This document shows positions 25,375 to 33,991 of a stretch of DNA of 64,000 nucleotides, piece after piece. The stretch is from contig DAMALH010000018.1 of assembly GCA_032000125.1 (NCBI GenBank), forward strand, positions 26,366-90,365. The letters run 5' to 3'. The notes under the pieces are model-generated. The model ran no database searches, had not been told where the DNA came from, and worked only from the letters and a program-made list of their open reading frames with translations. Numbering within the stretch: position 1 is the first letter of the stretch; each line of letters starts with the position of its first letter. Source of the stretch: Dryocola sp032000125 (GTDB lineage: Bacteria; Pseudomonadota; Gammaproteobacteria; Enterobacterales; Enterobacteriaceae). Position numbers and translations under genes: made by a program.

Positions 25375-25809
25375 ATGTCTGTTAGCCCCTACATTTTTTT
25401 TGACGGCACCTGTGAGGAAGCGATCGCTTTTTATCAGCAGGCGATTGGCGCTCAACTGGTTTTTAAAATGACCTTTGGTGAAATGCCGGGCGATGAAGAA
25501 ACCCCGGAAGACTGCGCCAGCGGTTTTAACTGGGCCGACGATAAAATCATGCACGCCAGCGTTCGCATCGGCGACCATGAAGTGATGATGAGCGATGGCA
25601 ATATGTGCGCGGACAGAGTTAAACACACCGGTTACGCGTTAAGCCTTGCGACCGGGGATTTAGCCGAAGGGCAACGCTGGTTTGATAATCTTGCGGAAGG
25701 CGGAGACGTCACTATGCCGTGGGGAGAAACCTTCTGGGCCGAAGGATTCGGTATGTTAACGGATAAATTCGGCATACCCTGGATGATTAACGTCGCAAAA
25801 CCTATGTAA
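25375..25809 (+). CDS. yjdN: VOC-superfamily protein YjdN (PhnB)
   Basis: A 144-residue glyoxalase/VOC-fold protein of the PhnB family: SPYIFFDGTCEEAIAFYQQ at the N-terminus, HASVRIGDHEVMMSD in the middle and WAEGFGMLTDKFGIPWMIN at the C-terminus. The metal-dependent reaction, if any, is unknown. GAGGA precedes the ATG. In E. coli yjdN lies directly before phnC; here an Aer-like fragment and a DUF2235 gene intervene. Confidence 0.92.
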   Translation: MSVSPYIFFDGTCEEAIAFYQQAIGAQLVFKMTFGEMPGDEETPEDCASGFNWADDKIMHASVRIGDHEVMMSDGNMCADRVKHTGYALSLATGDLAEGQRWFDNLAEGGDVTMPWGETFWAEGFGMLTDKFGIPWMINVAKPM

Positions 25810-25826
25810 TACGCCACTACCTGACG

Positions 25827-25852
25827 TTAAGGCTTGCTACAGCGAGCCTTAA
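25827..25852 (+). other. Stem-loop after yjdN
   Basis: TTAAGGCTTGCT and AGCGAGCCTTAA form a 12-bp stem with one G-U pair and a 2-base centre, 18 bases after the yjdN stop. It lacks a clear T run but is probably the transcript end or a stability element. Confidence 0.55.
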
Positions 25853-26018
25853 ATCATGCCCGGCTTAAAAACGCTTTTAGCCCCCGCGGATAAATCCTTT
25901 CTGTTTTATCACTTTTTATATTTTACGCATTAGTAATTATCATTATTGCGCTGATTATTATTCCGGGAAAGTCGAGCATTATCATTGTTTGCACTCAAAG
26001 CTAAAACGACCTTTGGTT

Positions 26019-26150
26019 ATGAATAGAGAATATATTCTGCACGACAGCGCGACATCAATGCCCGCAGCCGATCTCAATAGTTATATTACTTATACTAATG
26101 ACAGTTTTATCGACCTCAGCGCCTTTTCCGGCGCTACATTAATTGGCTGA
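26019..26150 (+). pseudogene. 43-codon fragment of an Aer-type PAS chemoreceptor
   Basis: A short frame (ATG 26019, TGA 26148) encodes NSYITYTNDSFIDLSAFSG and then TLIG before the stop. This matches the N-terminus of Aer-like PAS receptors, where SYITHANDTF and a following SGY..ELIG stretch introduce the redox-sensing PAS domain (about 500 residues in the full protein). Everything after the first 43 residues is missing and no ribosome site is obvious, so I call it a gene remnant rather than a small protein. Confidence 0.5.
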
Positions 26151-26219
26151 TAATAAAAAGCTGACATAAAATGGCGATAATTATCGCGCGCGCTTGGTAG
26201 AAGCGGCATCTTTTTTTGG

Positions 26220-27434
26220 CTAGCGCGACACCGCCCATTCCCTCGGCACTTCCCAGGGCTTATGGAAATAGCGCTGTAAAGCTTGCGGGGTGTAGCTGCC
26301 TGTCAGCCATTCCCCGCTGTCCGCAGATTGATACGGCAGCAGCGAGCCTCCCTTCAGGCGCTCAACCGCCGATCGATGAATCATCATAGAAGAGGTCAGC
26401 GGCGGCGGCAGCCGACGGGGCGCGATGCGCTGCCATGTCGTGGGCGGAAACCATTCGCAGTGCAAACGCCCAAATAGATCGGCATGCATCTCGCTGGGTA
26501 AAAGGTGCATGCCCAGATCGTCGAGCGCGTCGTGCAGCCACAAATAAGCGCCGTTCGATAATCCGCACTCCCCAGCAAAGCAGTTGTAGCCGCCTCCCAC
26601 ATCCTGGTGAATACCGGGGAACATGACCTGAACGATGCGATCCCGGCTATCCCACACGGCGGGCGCCAAATCGACACGCTGTTCGTCTATGGCGATAGCC
26701 TGCAAACCGTACTTTACTCGTGGATGAAGCGCGTTATTACTGAAACGGAAAACCGCCGTTCGCCCGTCGTTAACGTATTCAGGTATTCCCAGATGGCCTA
26801 CCGTTTCCCATACCGCCACGGCCTCTACGGGTACGCCGGTCGTCATGCAGGCGGGGTCCACGCTGTCGCAAAAAAACGCCGGAAAATCTCTTAGTACCGC
26901 GCCAAGCAGACGGTCGTTTACGCTTGTGGTATGCGAGCGGTGCTGCGCCCAGACGGATGAGGCCAACCGCCAGCACACTTCTTTGTTCGCCTCATCGAGC
27001 CGTAGCCTGTCCCGGTTTAACAGGCCCTTATCTATTATCAGATTAGCCAGCATGCGCGCCGTCCATGCGCCCTGGCTGAACCCGACCAGATAGATGCGGT
27101 CACCCGGCTGCCAGTGGCGACTGATAAAGGTATAGCCGCGCACCACAGGCGTAATAAAATTAGCGCCGAACGCGCTGCCCATCAGCCTGACAAAGCCGTT
27201 ATGCGGATCGCCCACGCCGTAAATGTACTTTGCGACCTGCGCCACCTCACCATGGCCGTCAACCCAGGTTTTTTCCTGTTCATTCGCAAGCAACAGGCTT
27301 TGTTTATCCACCAGCCCTTTCATGTCGATAAATAGCTGGTAAACGTTGCTGACCGTCGCCGTTTCTTCCACCTGCTCTTCAAACCCCGGAGCCGCCCACA
27401 CCCCGTCCGCACAAAAAATTATATTTTTGCTCAC
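26220..27434 (-). CDS. DUF2235 (Tle1-like) alpha/beta hydrolase
   Basis: A 404-residue protein of the DUF2235 family. N-terminal NIIFCADGVW with the family's Asp-Gly motif, nucleophile elbow GFSQGAWTAR near residue 118, later VWETVGHLGIP and FPGIHQDVGGGY, where Asp/His of the catalytic site are expected. The family includes the Tle1 type VI phospholipase effectors, but no vgrG, paar, chaperone or immunity gene lies beside it and no signal peptide is seen. The start is GTG at 27432-27434 with GGGAGG upstream. Inserted between yjdN and phnC. Function unassigned. Confidence 0.85.
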   Translation of the reverse strand: MSKNIIFCADGVWAAPGFEEQVEETATVSNVYQLFIDMKGLVDKQSLLLANEQEKTWVDGHGEVAQVAKYIYGVGDPHNGFVRLMGSAFGANFITPVVRGYTFISRHWQPGDRIYLVGFSQGAWTARMLANLIIDKGLLNRDRLRLDEANKEVCWRLASSVWAQHRSHTTSVNDRLLGAVLRDFPAFFCDSVDPACMTTGVPVEAVAVWETVGHLGIPEYVNDGRTAVFRFSNNALHPRVKYGLQAIAIDEQRVDLAPAVWDSRDRIVQVMFPGIHQDVGGGYNCFAGECGLSNGAYLWLHDALDDLGMHLLPSEMHADLFGRLHCEWFPPTTWQRIAPRRLPPPLTSSMMIHRSAVERLKGGSLLPYQSADSGEWLTGSYTPQALQRYFHKPWEVPREWAVSR

Positions 27435-27634
27435 TGTTTATGCCTCCCCAGAGGTGCCCCTCTAGCAAACGCAAAAACAAGCCGCGCCACAATACGACAA
27501 ATAGCTGATTAGACTGGCGACTTTGCGTTAACCCGCCTCGCATCCCCGGTACTCTTCATCTGTTCGAAACCTGGATTTAACGAAAATGACACGTTCCGTC
27601 GGCACGATAGGGCAACTTTTCAAGGAGGCCGCGT

Positions 27635-28417
27635 ATGCAAACGATTATCCGCGTCAACAAACTGAGCAAAACTTTTAACCAACGCCAGGCGCTATGTACG
27701 GTGGATCTGGAGGTGAATGAAGGTGAGATGGTCGCTCTGCTGGGGCCGTCCGGCTCAGGCAAATCCACCCTCTTACGTCACCTGAGCGGTTTGATTACCT
27801 CAGATAAGGCGTCGGAAAGCCATGTCGAGCTGCTCGGCCGTACGGTACAAAAATCTGGCCGCCTGGCGAGCGATATCCGCAGAAGCCGCACCCAAACCGG
27901 CTACATCTTCCAGCAGTTCAACCTGGTCAACCGCCTGACGGTGCTCGAAAACGTGCTGACTGGCGCGCTGGGCTCCACGCCGTTCTGGCGCACCTGCTTT
28001 AACTGGTTCACCCGCGAACAAAAACAACGCGCGCTGCAGGCGCTGACCCGCGTCGGCATGGCGCAGTTTGCCTGGCAGCGCGTCTCCACCCTGTCCGGTG
28101 GACAACAGCAGCGCGTGGCGATTGCCCGGGCGCTGATGCAGCAGGCGAAAGTCATTCTTGCCGATGAGCCAATTGCCTCGCTGGACCCGGAATCCGCCCG
28201 CATCGTGATGGAAACCCTGCGCGACATTAACCGTCTGGACGGTATCACCGTAGTGGTGACGCTGCACCAGGTGGACTACGCCCTGCGCTACTGCGAACGC
28301 ATCGTCGCGCTGCGCCAGGGGCACGTGTTTTACGACGGAAGCAGCTCAGCGTTCGACAACGAACGGCTGGGAAATCTCTATCGCAGCATGGCTCGCGTCG
28401 ATGCCGTCGCTGCGTAA
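27635..28417 (+). CDS. phnC: Phosphonate ABC transporter ATPase PhnC
   Basis: A 260-residue ABC ATPase and first gene of the phn operon. Walker A LGPSGSGKST near residue 38, signature LSGGQQQRVAIARAL, Walker B VILADEPIASLD, switch His in TLHQVDYAL. It drives phosphonate import through PhnE with receptor PhnD. A strong AAGGAGG site lies before ATG 27635. Expression should depend on PhoB, but only a weak Pho-box-like pair (CTG..., 27560-27576) was found. Confidence 0.96.
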   Translation: MQTIIRVNKLSKTFNQRQALCTVDLEVNEGEMVALLGPSGSGKSTLLRHLSGLITSDKASESHVELLGRTVQKSGRLASDIRRSRTQTGYIFQQFNLVNRLTVLENVLTGALGSTPFWRTCFNWFTREQKQRALQALTRVGMAQFAWQRVSTLSGGQQQRVAIARALMQQAKVILADEPIASLDPESARIVMETLRDINRLDGITVVVTLHQVDYALRYCERIVALRQGHVFYDGSSSAFDNERLGNLYRSMARVDAVAA

Positions 28418-28443
28418 CACTTTTATCGACTCAAGGAACTGTC

Positions 28444-29460
28444 ATGAGCTACAAAGCCGTTAAGGCCCTCGCCTTTACCAGCCTGTTAAGCGTCAGTGCT
28501 CTACTCAACGCAGCCCATGCGGATGAGCAAGAGAAGTCCCTGAACTTCGGCATTATCTCTACCGAATCCCAGCAAAACCTGAAACCCCAGTGGGACCCGT
28601 TCCTGAAGGATATGGAGAAGAAGCTGGGCGTGAAGGTGAATGCATTCTTTGCGCCGGACTACGCGGGAATCATCCAGGGCATGCGTTTTAACAAAGTGGA
28701 TATCGCCTGGTACGGCAACCTGTCCGCCATGGAAGCGGTGGACCGCGCTAACGGGCAGGTCTTCGCGCAAACCGTAGCGGCGGACGGCTCGCCTGGCTAC
28801 TGGAGCGTGCTGATCGTCAACAAAGACAGCCCGATCAACAACCTCAATGACATGCTGGCGAAGCGTAAAGATCTGACCTTCGGCAACGGCGATCCTAACT
28901 CCACCTCAGGCTACCTCGTCCCCGGCTATTACGTGTTTGCCAAGAACAACGTGGCCGTGAGCGACTTCAAACGCTCGGTCAACGCCAACCACGAAACCAA
29001 CGCGCTGGCCGTGGCTAACAAGCAGGTGGACGTGGCGACTAACAATACCGAAAACATGGATCGCCTGAAGATCACCGCACCGGAGAAGTTTAAGGATCTG
29101 AAGGTTATCTGGAAATCGCCGCTGATCCCGGGCGATCCGATCGTGTGGCGTAAAAACCTCTCCGAAGCCACCAAAGATAAAGTTTATGACTTCTTTATGT
29201 CCTACGGCAAAACCCCGGAAGAAGCCCAGGTACTAAAAGGCCTGACGTGGGCGCCGTTCCGCCCGTCCAGCGACCTGCAACTGGTGCCGATTCGCCAGCT
29301 CGCGCTGTTCAAGCGGATGCAGGGCGTGAAGGACAACAAAGGGCTGGATGAAAAAGACAAAACCATCAAGGTCGCCGCGCTGCAAAACCAGTTAAGCGAT
29401 TTGGATCGCCTGACCGCTGCGCTCAGCGCGATGAGCAGCGTGAATAAAGCGGTGCAGTAA
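28444..29460 (+). CDS. phnD: Phosphonate-binding periplasmic protein PhnD
   Basis: A 338-residue periplasmic receptor for alkylphosphonates. Signal peptide with core ALAFTSLLSVSALL ending at AAHA/DEQEK. NFGIISTESQQNLKPQWDPF and YWSVLIVNKDSPINNL are typical of PhnD/PtxB-type binding proteins. It follows phnC by 26 bases with AAGGA upstream, and is followed by a 10-bp GC-rich stem-loop before phnE that may raise its mRNA level relative to distal genes. Confidence 0.96.
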   Translation: MSYKAVKALAFTSLLSVSALLNAAHADEQEKSLNFGIISTESQQNLKPQWDPFLKDMEKKLGVKVNAFFAPDYAGIIQGMRFNKVDIAWYGNLSAMEAVDRANGQVFAQTVAADGSPGYWSVLIVNKDSPINNLNDMLAKRKDLTFGNGDPNSTSGYLVPGYYVFAKNNVAVSDFKRSVNANHETNALAVANKQVDVATNNTENMDRLKITAPEKFKDLKVIWKSPLIPGDPIVWRKNLSEATKDKVYDFFMSYGKTPEEAQVLKGLTWAPFRPSSDLQLVPIRQLALFKRMQGVKDNKGLDEKDKTIKVAALQNQLSDLDRLTAALSAMSSVNKAVQ

Positions 29461-29466
29461 TTTTGC

Positions 29467-29501
29467 CCCTCACCCCGACCCTCGCCCCATAGGGGTGAGG
29501 G
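29467..29501 (+). other. Intra-operon stem-loop between phnD and phnE
   Basis: CCCTCACCCC pairs perfectly with GGGGTGAGGG across a 15-base loop, just after the phnD stop and before the phnE ribosome site. It resembles other CCCTC/GAGGG hairpins of this window. Confidence 0.7.
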
Positions 29502-29521
29502 TAAAAATAACGGAGCACCTC

Positions 29522-30304
29522 ATGCAACAAACGATACAGGTCGCCGTACCAAAACGTAGCTGGTTCGTACAGCTATGCTGGGGGATTTTACTGGCCGTTT
29601 TAATCGTCTCCTGGCAGGGGGCGGAAATGGCGCCGCTCACCCTGTTCCGCGACGCGGGCAACATGGCAACCTTCGCCGCCGACTTCTTCCCGCCCGATTT
29701 CAGCCAGTGGCAGCTCTATCTGAGTGAAATGGGCATCACGCTGCAAATTGCCGTCTGGGGCACCGCCCTGTCCATTCTGCTGTCCATTCCCTGCGGCCTG
29801 ATGTGCGCCGATAACCTCGTCCCCTGGTGGGTTTACCAGCCGATGCGCCGTTTGATGGACGCCTGTCGCGCCATCAACGAAATGGTGTTTGCGATGCTGT
29901 TCGTGGTGGCCGTTGGGCTTGGGCCTTTTGCCGGCGTGCTGGCGCTGTTTATTCATACCACCGGCGTGCTCTCTAAGCTGCTGTCTGAAGCGGTGGAAGC
30001 TATCGAACCCGGCCCGGTAGAAGGGATTCGCGCCACCGGCGCCAGCAAGCTTGAAGAAATCCTCTACGGCGTGCTCCCGCAGGTAATGCCGCTGCTTATC
30101 TCCTACTCGCTCTACCGCTTTGAATCCAACGTCCGTTCGGCAACGGTGGTGGGGATGGTGGGGGCGGGCGGCATCGGCGTCACGCTCTGGGAAGCCATCC
30201 GTGGATTCCAGTTCCAGCAAACCTGCGCGCTGATGATCGTCATTATCATCACCGTCAGCCTGCTGGATTTCCTGTCGCAACGGCTGCGCAAACATTTTAT
30301 CTAG
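29522..30304 (+). CDS. phnE: Phosphonate ABC transporter permease PhnE
   Basis: A 260-residue permease with about six membrane segments and the EAA-type loop AVEAIEPGPVEGIRATGASKLEEI that contacts PhnC. ATG 29522 is used; an upstream GTG-type extension to 29495 would run into the preceding stem-loop. From established knowledge, E. coli K-12 phnE is inactivated by an 8-bp duplication; this frame is uninterrupted, so the operon should allow growth on phosphonates without reversion. Confidence 0.95.
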   Translation: MQQTIQVAVPKRSWFVQLCWGILLAVLIVSWQGAEMAPLTLFRDAGNMATFAADFFPPDFSQWQLYLSEMGITLQIAVWGTALSILLSIPCGLMCADNLVPWWVYQPMRRLMDACRAINEMVFAMLFVVAVGLGPFAGVLALFIHTTGVLSKLLSEAVEAIEPGPVEGIRATGASKLEEILYGVLPQVMPLLISYSLYRFESNVRSATVVGMVGAGGIGVTLWEAIRGFQFQQTCALMIVIIITVSLLDFLSQRLRKHFI

Positions 30305-30320
30305 AGAGGCTTTGTTGACG

Positions 30321-31046
30321 ATGCACTTATCCAGACATCCGACCAGTTACCCGACGCGCTACCAAGAAATCGCCGCGCTGCTTGAACAGGATCTGCGCAA
30401 AAACTACCGCTGCGGCGACTACCTGCCTGCGGAAAGCCAGCTTGCGGCGCGTTTTGAAGTGAACCGCCACACGCTGCGACGCGCCATCGACCAGCTCGTC
30501 GAAAAAGGCTGGGTACAGCGCCGCCAGGGCGTGGGCGTGTTAGTGCTGATGCGCCCGTTCGATTATCCGCTTAACGCCCAGGCTCGCTTTAGTCAGAACC
30601 TGCTCGACCAGGGTAGCCACCCTACCAGCGAACGTCTGCTGGCGGTATTGCGCCCCGCTTCCAGCCACGTCGCCAACGCGCTGGGCGTTAACGAGGGCGA
30701 GGACATTATTCATTTGCGCACCCTGCGCCGCGTGAACGGCATCGCGGTATGTCTTATCGACCATTACTTCGCCGACCTCTCCTGGTGGCCTGCGCTGCAA
30801 CAGTTTCACAGCGGCTCGCTGCATGACGTGATACAGGCGCAGCTCGGCATTCCGCTTAAACGTACGCAAACCCGCATCAGCGCTCGTCGCGCGCAGGCCA
30901 AAGAAAGCCGCCTGCTGGAAATCCCGAACATGGCGCCGTTGCTGTGCGTGCGCACCCTTAACCATCGTGAAGGCGAGGCTAAACCGGCGGAATACTCCGT
31001 CAGCCTGACCCGCGCCGACATGATTGAATTCACCATGGAGCACTAA
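30321..31046 (+). CDS. phnF: GntR/HutC-family regulator PhnF
   Basis: A 241-residue regulator, identical in length to E. coli PhnF. The N-terminal winged helix covers residues 1-75 (YLPAESQLAARFEVNRHTLR) and the UTRA effector domain the rest (ISARRAQAKESRLLEIP, EYSVSLTRADMIEF). ATG 30321 matches the E. coli N-terminus MHLS.HPTSYPTRYQEIAA; a TTG nine bases earlier is possible. Its role in E. coli is uncertain; elsewhere PhnF represses phosphate or phosphonate genes. Confidence 0.95.
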   Translation: MHLSRHPTSYPTRYQEIAALLEQDLRKNYRCGDYLPAESQLAARFEVNRHTLRRAIDQLVEKGWVQRRQGVGVLVLMRPFDYPLNAQARFSQNLLDQGSHPTSERLLAVLRPASSHVANALGVNEGEDIIHLRTLRRVNGIAVCLIDHYFADLSWWPALQQFHSGSLHDVIQAQLGIPLKRTQTRISARRAQAKESRLLEIPNMAPLLCVRTLNHREGEAKPAEYSVSLTRADMIEFTMEH

Positions 31047-31508
31047 ATGGACGCACCGCAAATTGATGTCGCACAGCGCCAGAACTGGCTGGCAGTGCTT
31101 GCCCACAGCGTGCCGCAGGAGCTGGCAAGCCGCTGGGAAGCGCTGAAACTCAGCCCGCGCTACCAGGTTATTCGCCAGCCGGAAACGGGCCTGGTACAGA
31201 TTCAGGCGCGCATGGGCGCAACCGGCCAACGCTTTTTCGCAGGCGACGCCACGCTAACCCGCGCCGTAGTACAGCTCGATAACGGAACTTACGGCTACAG
31301 CTACCTGCTGGGGCGTGATAAATCCCACGCCGAGCGTTGCGCGGTTATCGACGCGCTGATGCAGGACAAAACGCATTTTCAGACCTTACAGGAAACCCTG
31401 ATAGCCCCGCTGGCTGCAAACCGGGAACAGCGGCTGGCCAAACGGCGCGCCGAGGTAAACAGCAGCCGCGTCGACTTCTTCACTCTGGCTCGCGGAGATA
31501 ACGCATGA
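31047..31508 (+). CDS. phnG: C-P lyase core subunit PhnG
   Basis: A 153-residue subunit of the PhnGHIJ core complex, which with PhnI makes the ribose 5-triphosphate phosphonate from ATP and alkylphosphonate. GLVQIQARMGATGQRFFAGDATLTR is a conserved PhnG stretch. The ATG follows the phnF stop directly and the end overlaps phnH by ATGA, indicating tight coupling. Confidence 0.95.
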   Translation: MDAPQIDVAQRQNWLAVLAHSVPQELASRWEALKLSPRYQVIRQPETGLVQIQARMGATGQRFFAGDATLTRAVVQLDNGTYGYSYLLGRDKSHAERCAVIDALMQDKTHFQTLQETLIAPLAANREQRLAKRRAEVNSSRVDFFTLARGDNA

Positions 31509-32089
31509 CCCTGATGACCGCTTTTACCCTGCCCGTGCAGGATGCTCAACAGAGCTTTCGTCGCCTGCTTAAAGCGATGAGCGAGCCGGGCGTTATCGTC
31601 GCGCTGCACTCGCTCAACAAAGGCTGGGCGCCGCTAAACGTAGCCTCTACCAGCGTGCTGCTGACGCTTGCCGATGGCGACACGCCGGTATGGATAAGCG
31701 AAGCGCTGAAAAACGAAGCCGCCATGCAGAACGTCCGTTTCCATACCGGCGCACCCGTTTCGCCAATGCCAGAACAGGCGCAGTTCGCCGTCGCAAGCGA
31801 CATGATTTCTGCCGCCGAGCTTAACGCGCTGGCCCAGGGATGCGACGTCGCCCCGGACACCAGCGCGACGCTGATTTTGCAGGTCAGCAGCCTGAGCGGC
31901 GGCCGCATGTTGCGTCTGACGGGGGCGGGCATTCTTGAGGAGCGCATGATTGCTCCGCAGCTGCCGGAGTGCGTGATCCATGAGCTGACCGAGCGCCCGC
32001 ATCCGTTCCCGCTGGGCATTGATTTAATCCTTACCTGCGGCGACCGCCTGCTGGCGATCCCCCGCACCACTCACGTGGAGGTGTGCTGA
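31505..32089 (+). CDS. phnH: C-P lyase core subunit PhnH
   Basis: A 194-residue subunit of the C-P lyase core, related in fold to PLP-dependent transferases but without the cofactor lysine. AFTLPVQDAQQSFRRLLKAM at the N-terminus and LPECVIHELTERPHPFPLGI near the C-terminus match E. coli PhnH along its whole length. Overlaps phnG (4 bases) and phnI (1 base). Confidence 0.95.
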   Translation: MTLMTAFTLPVQDAQQSFRRLLKAMSEPGVIVALHSLNKGWAPLNVASTSVLLTLADGDTPVWISEALKNEAAMQNVRFHTGAPVSPMPEQAQFAVASDMISAAELNALAQGCDVAPDTSATLILQVSSLSGGRMLRLTGAGILEERMIAPQLPECVIHELTERPHPFPLGIDLILTCGDRLLAIPRTTHVEVC

Positions 32090-33153
32090 TGTACGTCGCC
32101 GTGAAAGGGGGCGAAAAGGCTATTGCCGCCGCCCACGCCTTGCAGGAACACAGCCGTCGCGGCAATCAGGACCACGCCGAGCTTAGCGTCGCGCAAATCG
32201 AACAGCAGCTAGGTCTGGCCGTAGACCGCGTAATGACCGAAGGCGGCATTGCCGACCGGGAGCTGGCCGCGCTTGCCATCAAACAGGCCAGCGGCGATAT
32301 GGTGGAAGCCATCTTCCTGCTGCGCGCCTACCGTACTACCCTGCCGCGTCTTGCCGTAAGCGTTCCGCTGGCTACGGCAAAGATGCGCCTGGAGCGCCGC
32401 ATTTCTGCGACCTACAAAGATCTCCCCGGCGGACAACTGCTCGGGCCAACGTATGATTACACGCATCGCCTGCTGGATTTCACGCTGCTGGCGAACGGCG
32501 AGGCGCCGGTGCTGAAAACCGGCGATGGCTTTTCCGAACCCGCGCCGCACGTCTTCAGCCTGCTGGCTAAGCAAAACCTGGCGAAAGCCGAAGAGGATAA
32601 CGGCGAGCAGCCGGACGATATCACCCGCCAGCCAGCGGTTTATCCGTGCTCCCGCTCCTCCCGCTTACAGCAGCTGGTGCGCGGCGACGAAGGTTATTTG
32701 CTGGCGCTGGCCTACTCCACCCAGCGCGGCTATGGCCGTAACCACCCGTTCGCCGGAGAAATTCGCAGCGGCTACGTTGATATCGATATCGTGCCGGAAG
32801 AGCTGGGTTTTGCGGTGAACGTCGGCGAACTGCTGATGACCGAGTGCGAAATGGTTAACGGTTTCGTCGCACCGGAAGAGGAACCTCCGCGCTTCACGCG
32901 TGGCTACGGGCTGGTCTTCGGCATGAGCGAACGCAAAGCGATGGCGATGGCGCTTGTCGATCGTGCTCTGCAAGCGCCTGACTACGACGAAACCGTGGCA
33001 GGCCCGGCGCAGGACGAAGAGTTTGTGCTGTCGCATGCGGATAACGTCGAGGCCGCAGGCTTTGTGTCACACCTCAAGCTGCCGCACTACGTGGATTTCC
33101 AGGCCGAGCTGGAACTGCTTAACCGCCTGATAAAGGAGCGCGAAAATGGCTAA
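32089..33153 (+). CDS. phnI: C-P lyase core subunit PhnI
   Basis: A 354-residue protein, the E. coli length. With PhnG, PhnH and PhnL it replaces adenine of ATP by the phosphonate to give the 5-triphosphate ribose 1-phosphonate; alone it acts as a nucleosidase. MYVAVKGGEKAIAAAHALQE at the start and YSTQRGYGRNHPFAGEIR in the middle are PhnI hallmarks. The ATG shares one base with the phnH stop; two extra upstream codons in frame are not used. Confidence 0.95.
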   Translation: MYVAVKGGEKAIAAAHALQEHSRRGNQDHAELSVAQIEQQLGLAVDRVMTEGGIADRELAALAIKQASGDMVEAIFLLRAYRTTLPRLAVSVPLATAKMRLERRISATYKDLPGGQLLGPTYDYTHRLLDFTLLANGEAPVLKTGDGFSEPAPHVFSLLAKQNLAKAEEDNGEQPDDITRQPAVYPCSRSSRLQQLVRGDEGYLLALAYSTQRGYGRNHPFAGEIRSGYVDIDIVPEELGFAVNVGELLMTECEMVNGFVAPEEEPPRFTRGYGLVFGMSERKAMAMALVDRALQAPDYDETVAGPAQDEEFVLSHADNVEAAGFVSHLKLPHYVDFQAELELLNRLIKERENG

Positions 33154-33991
33154 TCTGAGCGGCTATACCTTCGCTTATCTTGATGAGCAAACCAAACGTA
33201 TGATCCGCCGCGCCATTCTCAAAGCCGTGGCGATTCCGGGCTATCAGGTGCCGTTTGGCGGACGTGAAATGCCGATGCCTTACGGCTGGGGAACGGGCGG
33301 CATCCAGATTACCGCAAGCGTAATCGGCGAAGCCGACGTGCTGAAAGTCATTGACCAGGGCGCCGACGACACCACCAACGCCGTCTCGATCCGCAACTTC
33401 TTTAAGCGCGTAACGGGCGTAAATACCACCGAGCGCACCGAAGACGCTACGCTTATCCAGACCCGCCACCGCATCCCTGAAACCCCGCTGACCGAAGATC
33501 AGATTCTGATTTACCAGGTGCCGATCCCCGAACCGCTGCGCTTTATCGAGCCGCGCGAAACGGAAACCCGCACCATGCACGCCCTCGAAGAATACGGCGT
33601 GATGCAGGTGAAGCTCTACGAAGATATCGCCCGCTTCGGCCATATCGCCACGACTTACGCCTATCCGGTAAAGGTGAACGATCGCTACGTGATGGACCCC
33701 TCGCCGATCCCGAAATTCGATAACCCCAAAATGGACATGATGCCCGCGCTGCAACTGTTCGGCGCCGGGCGTGAAAAGCGCATTTACGCGGTGCCGCCGT
33801 TCACCCGCGTGGAAAGCCTCGATTTTGACGATCATCCGTTTACCGTTCAGGAATGGGATGAGCCTTGCGCCATTTGCGGCTCACGCCACAGCTACCTGGA
33901 CGAAGTGGTGCTCGACGACGCGGGCAACCGCATGTTCGTCTGCTCCGACACCGATTTCTGCCGCCAGAACAGCGAGGCCGCTTCCCAATGA
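33146..33991 (+). CDS. phnJ: C-P lyase, radical SAM enzyme PhnJ
   Basis: A 281-residue catalytic subunit that breaks the carbon-phosphorus bond of ribose 1-phosphonate 5-phosphate with an iron-sulfur cluster and S-adenosylmethionine. The C-terminal cysteines of the unusual cluster motif are intact: CAICG, then MFVCSDTDFC. MPMPYGWGTGGIQITASVIG is a conserved family stretch. Overlaps phnI by 8 bases and phnK by ATGA. Confidence 0.96.
   Translation: MANLSGYTFAYLDEQTKRMIRRAILKAVAIPGYQVPFGGREMPMPYGWGTGGIQITASVIGEADVLKVIDQGADDTTNAVSIRNFFKRVTGVNTTERTEDATLIQTRHRIPETPLTEDQILIYQVPIPEPLRFIEPRETETRTMHALEEYGVMQVKLYEDIARFGHIATTYAYPVKVNDRYVMDPSPIPKFDNPKMDMMPALQLFGAGREKRIYAVPPFTRVESLDFDDHPFTVQEWDEPCAICGSRHSYLDEVVLDDAGNRMFVCSDTDFCRQNSEAASQ

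Noticed and set aside
27560..27576. Pho-box-like direct repeat CTGTTCG...CTGGATT before phnC
   Set aside because: Spacing of 11 bases fits, but too many mismatches to CTGTCAT in the second half to call.
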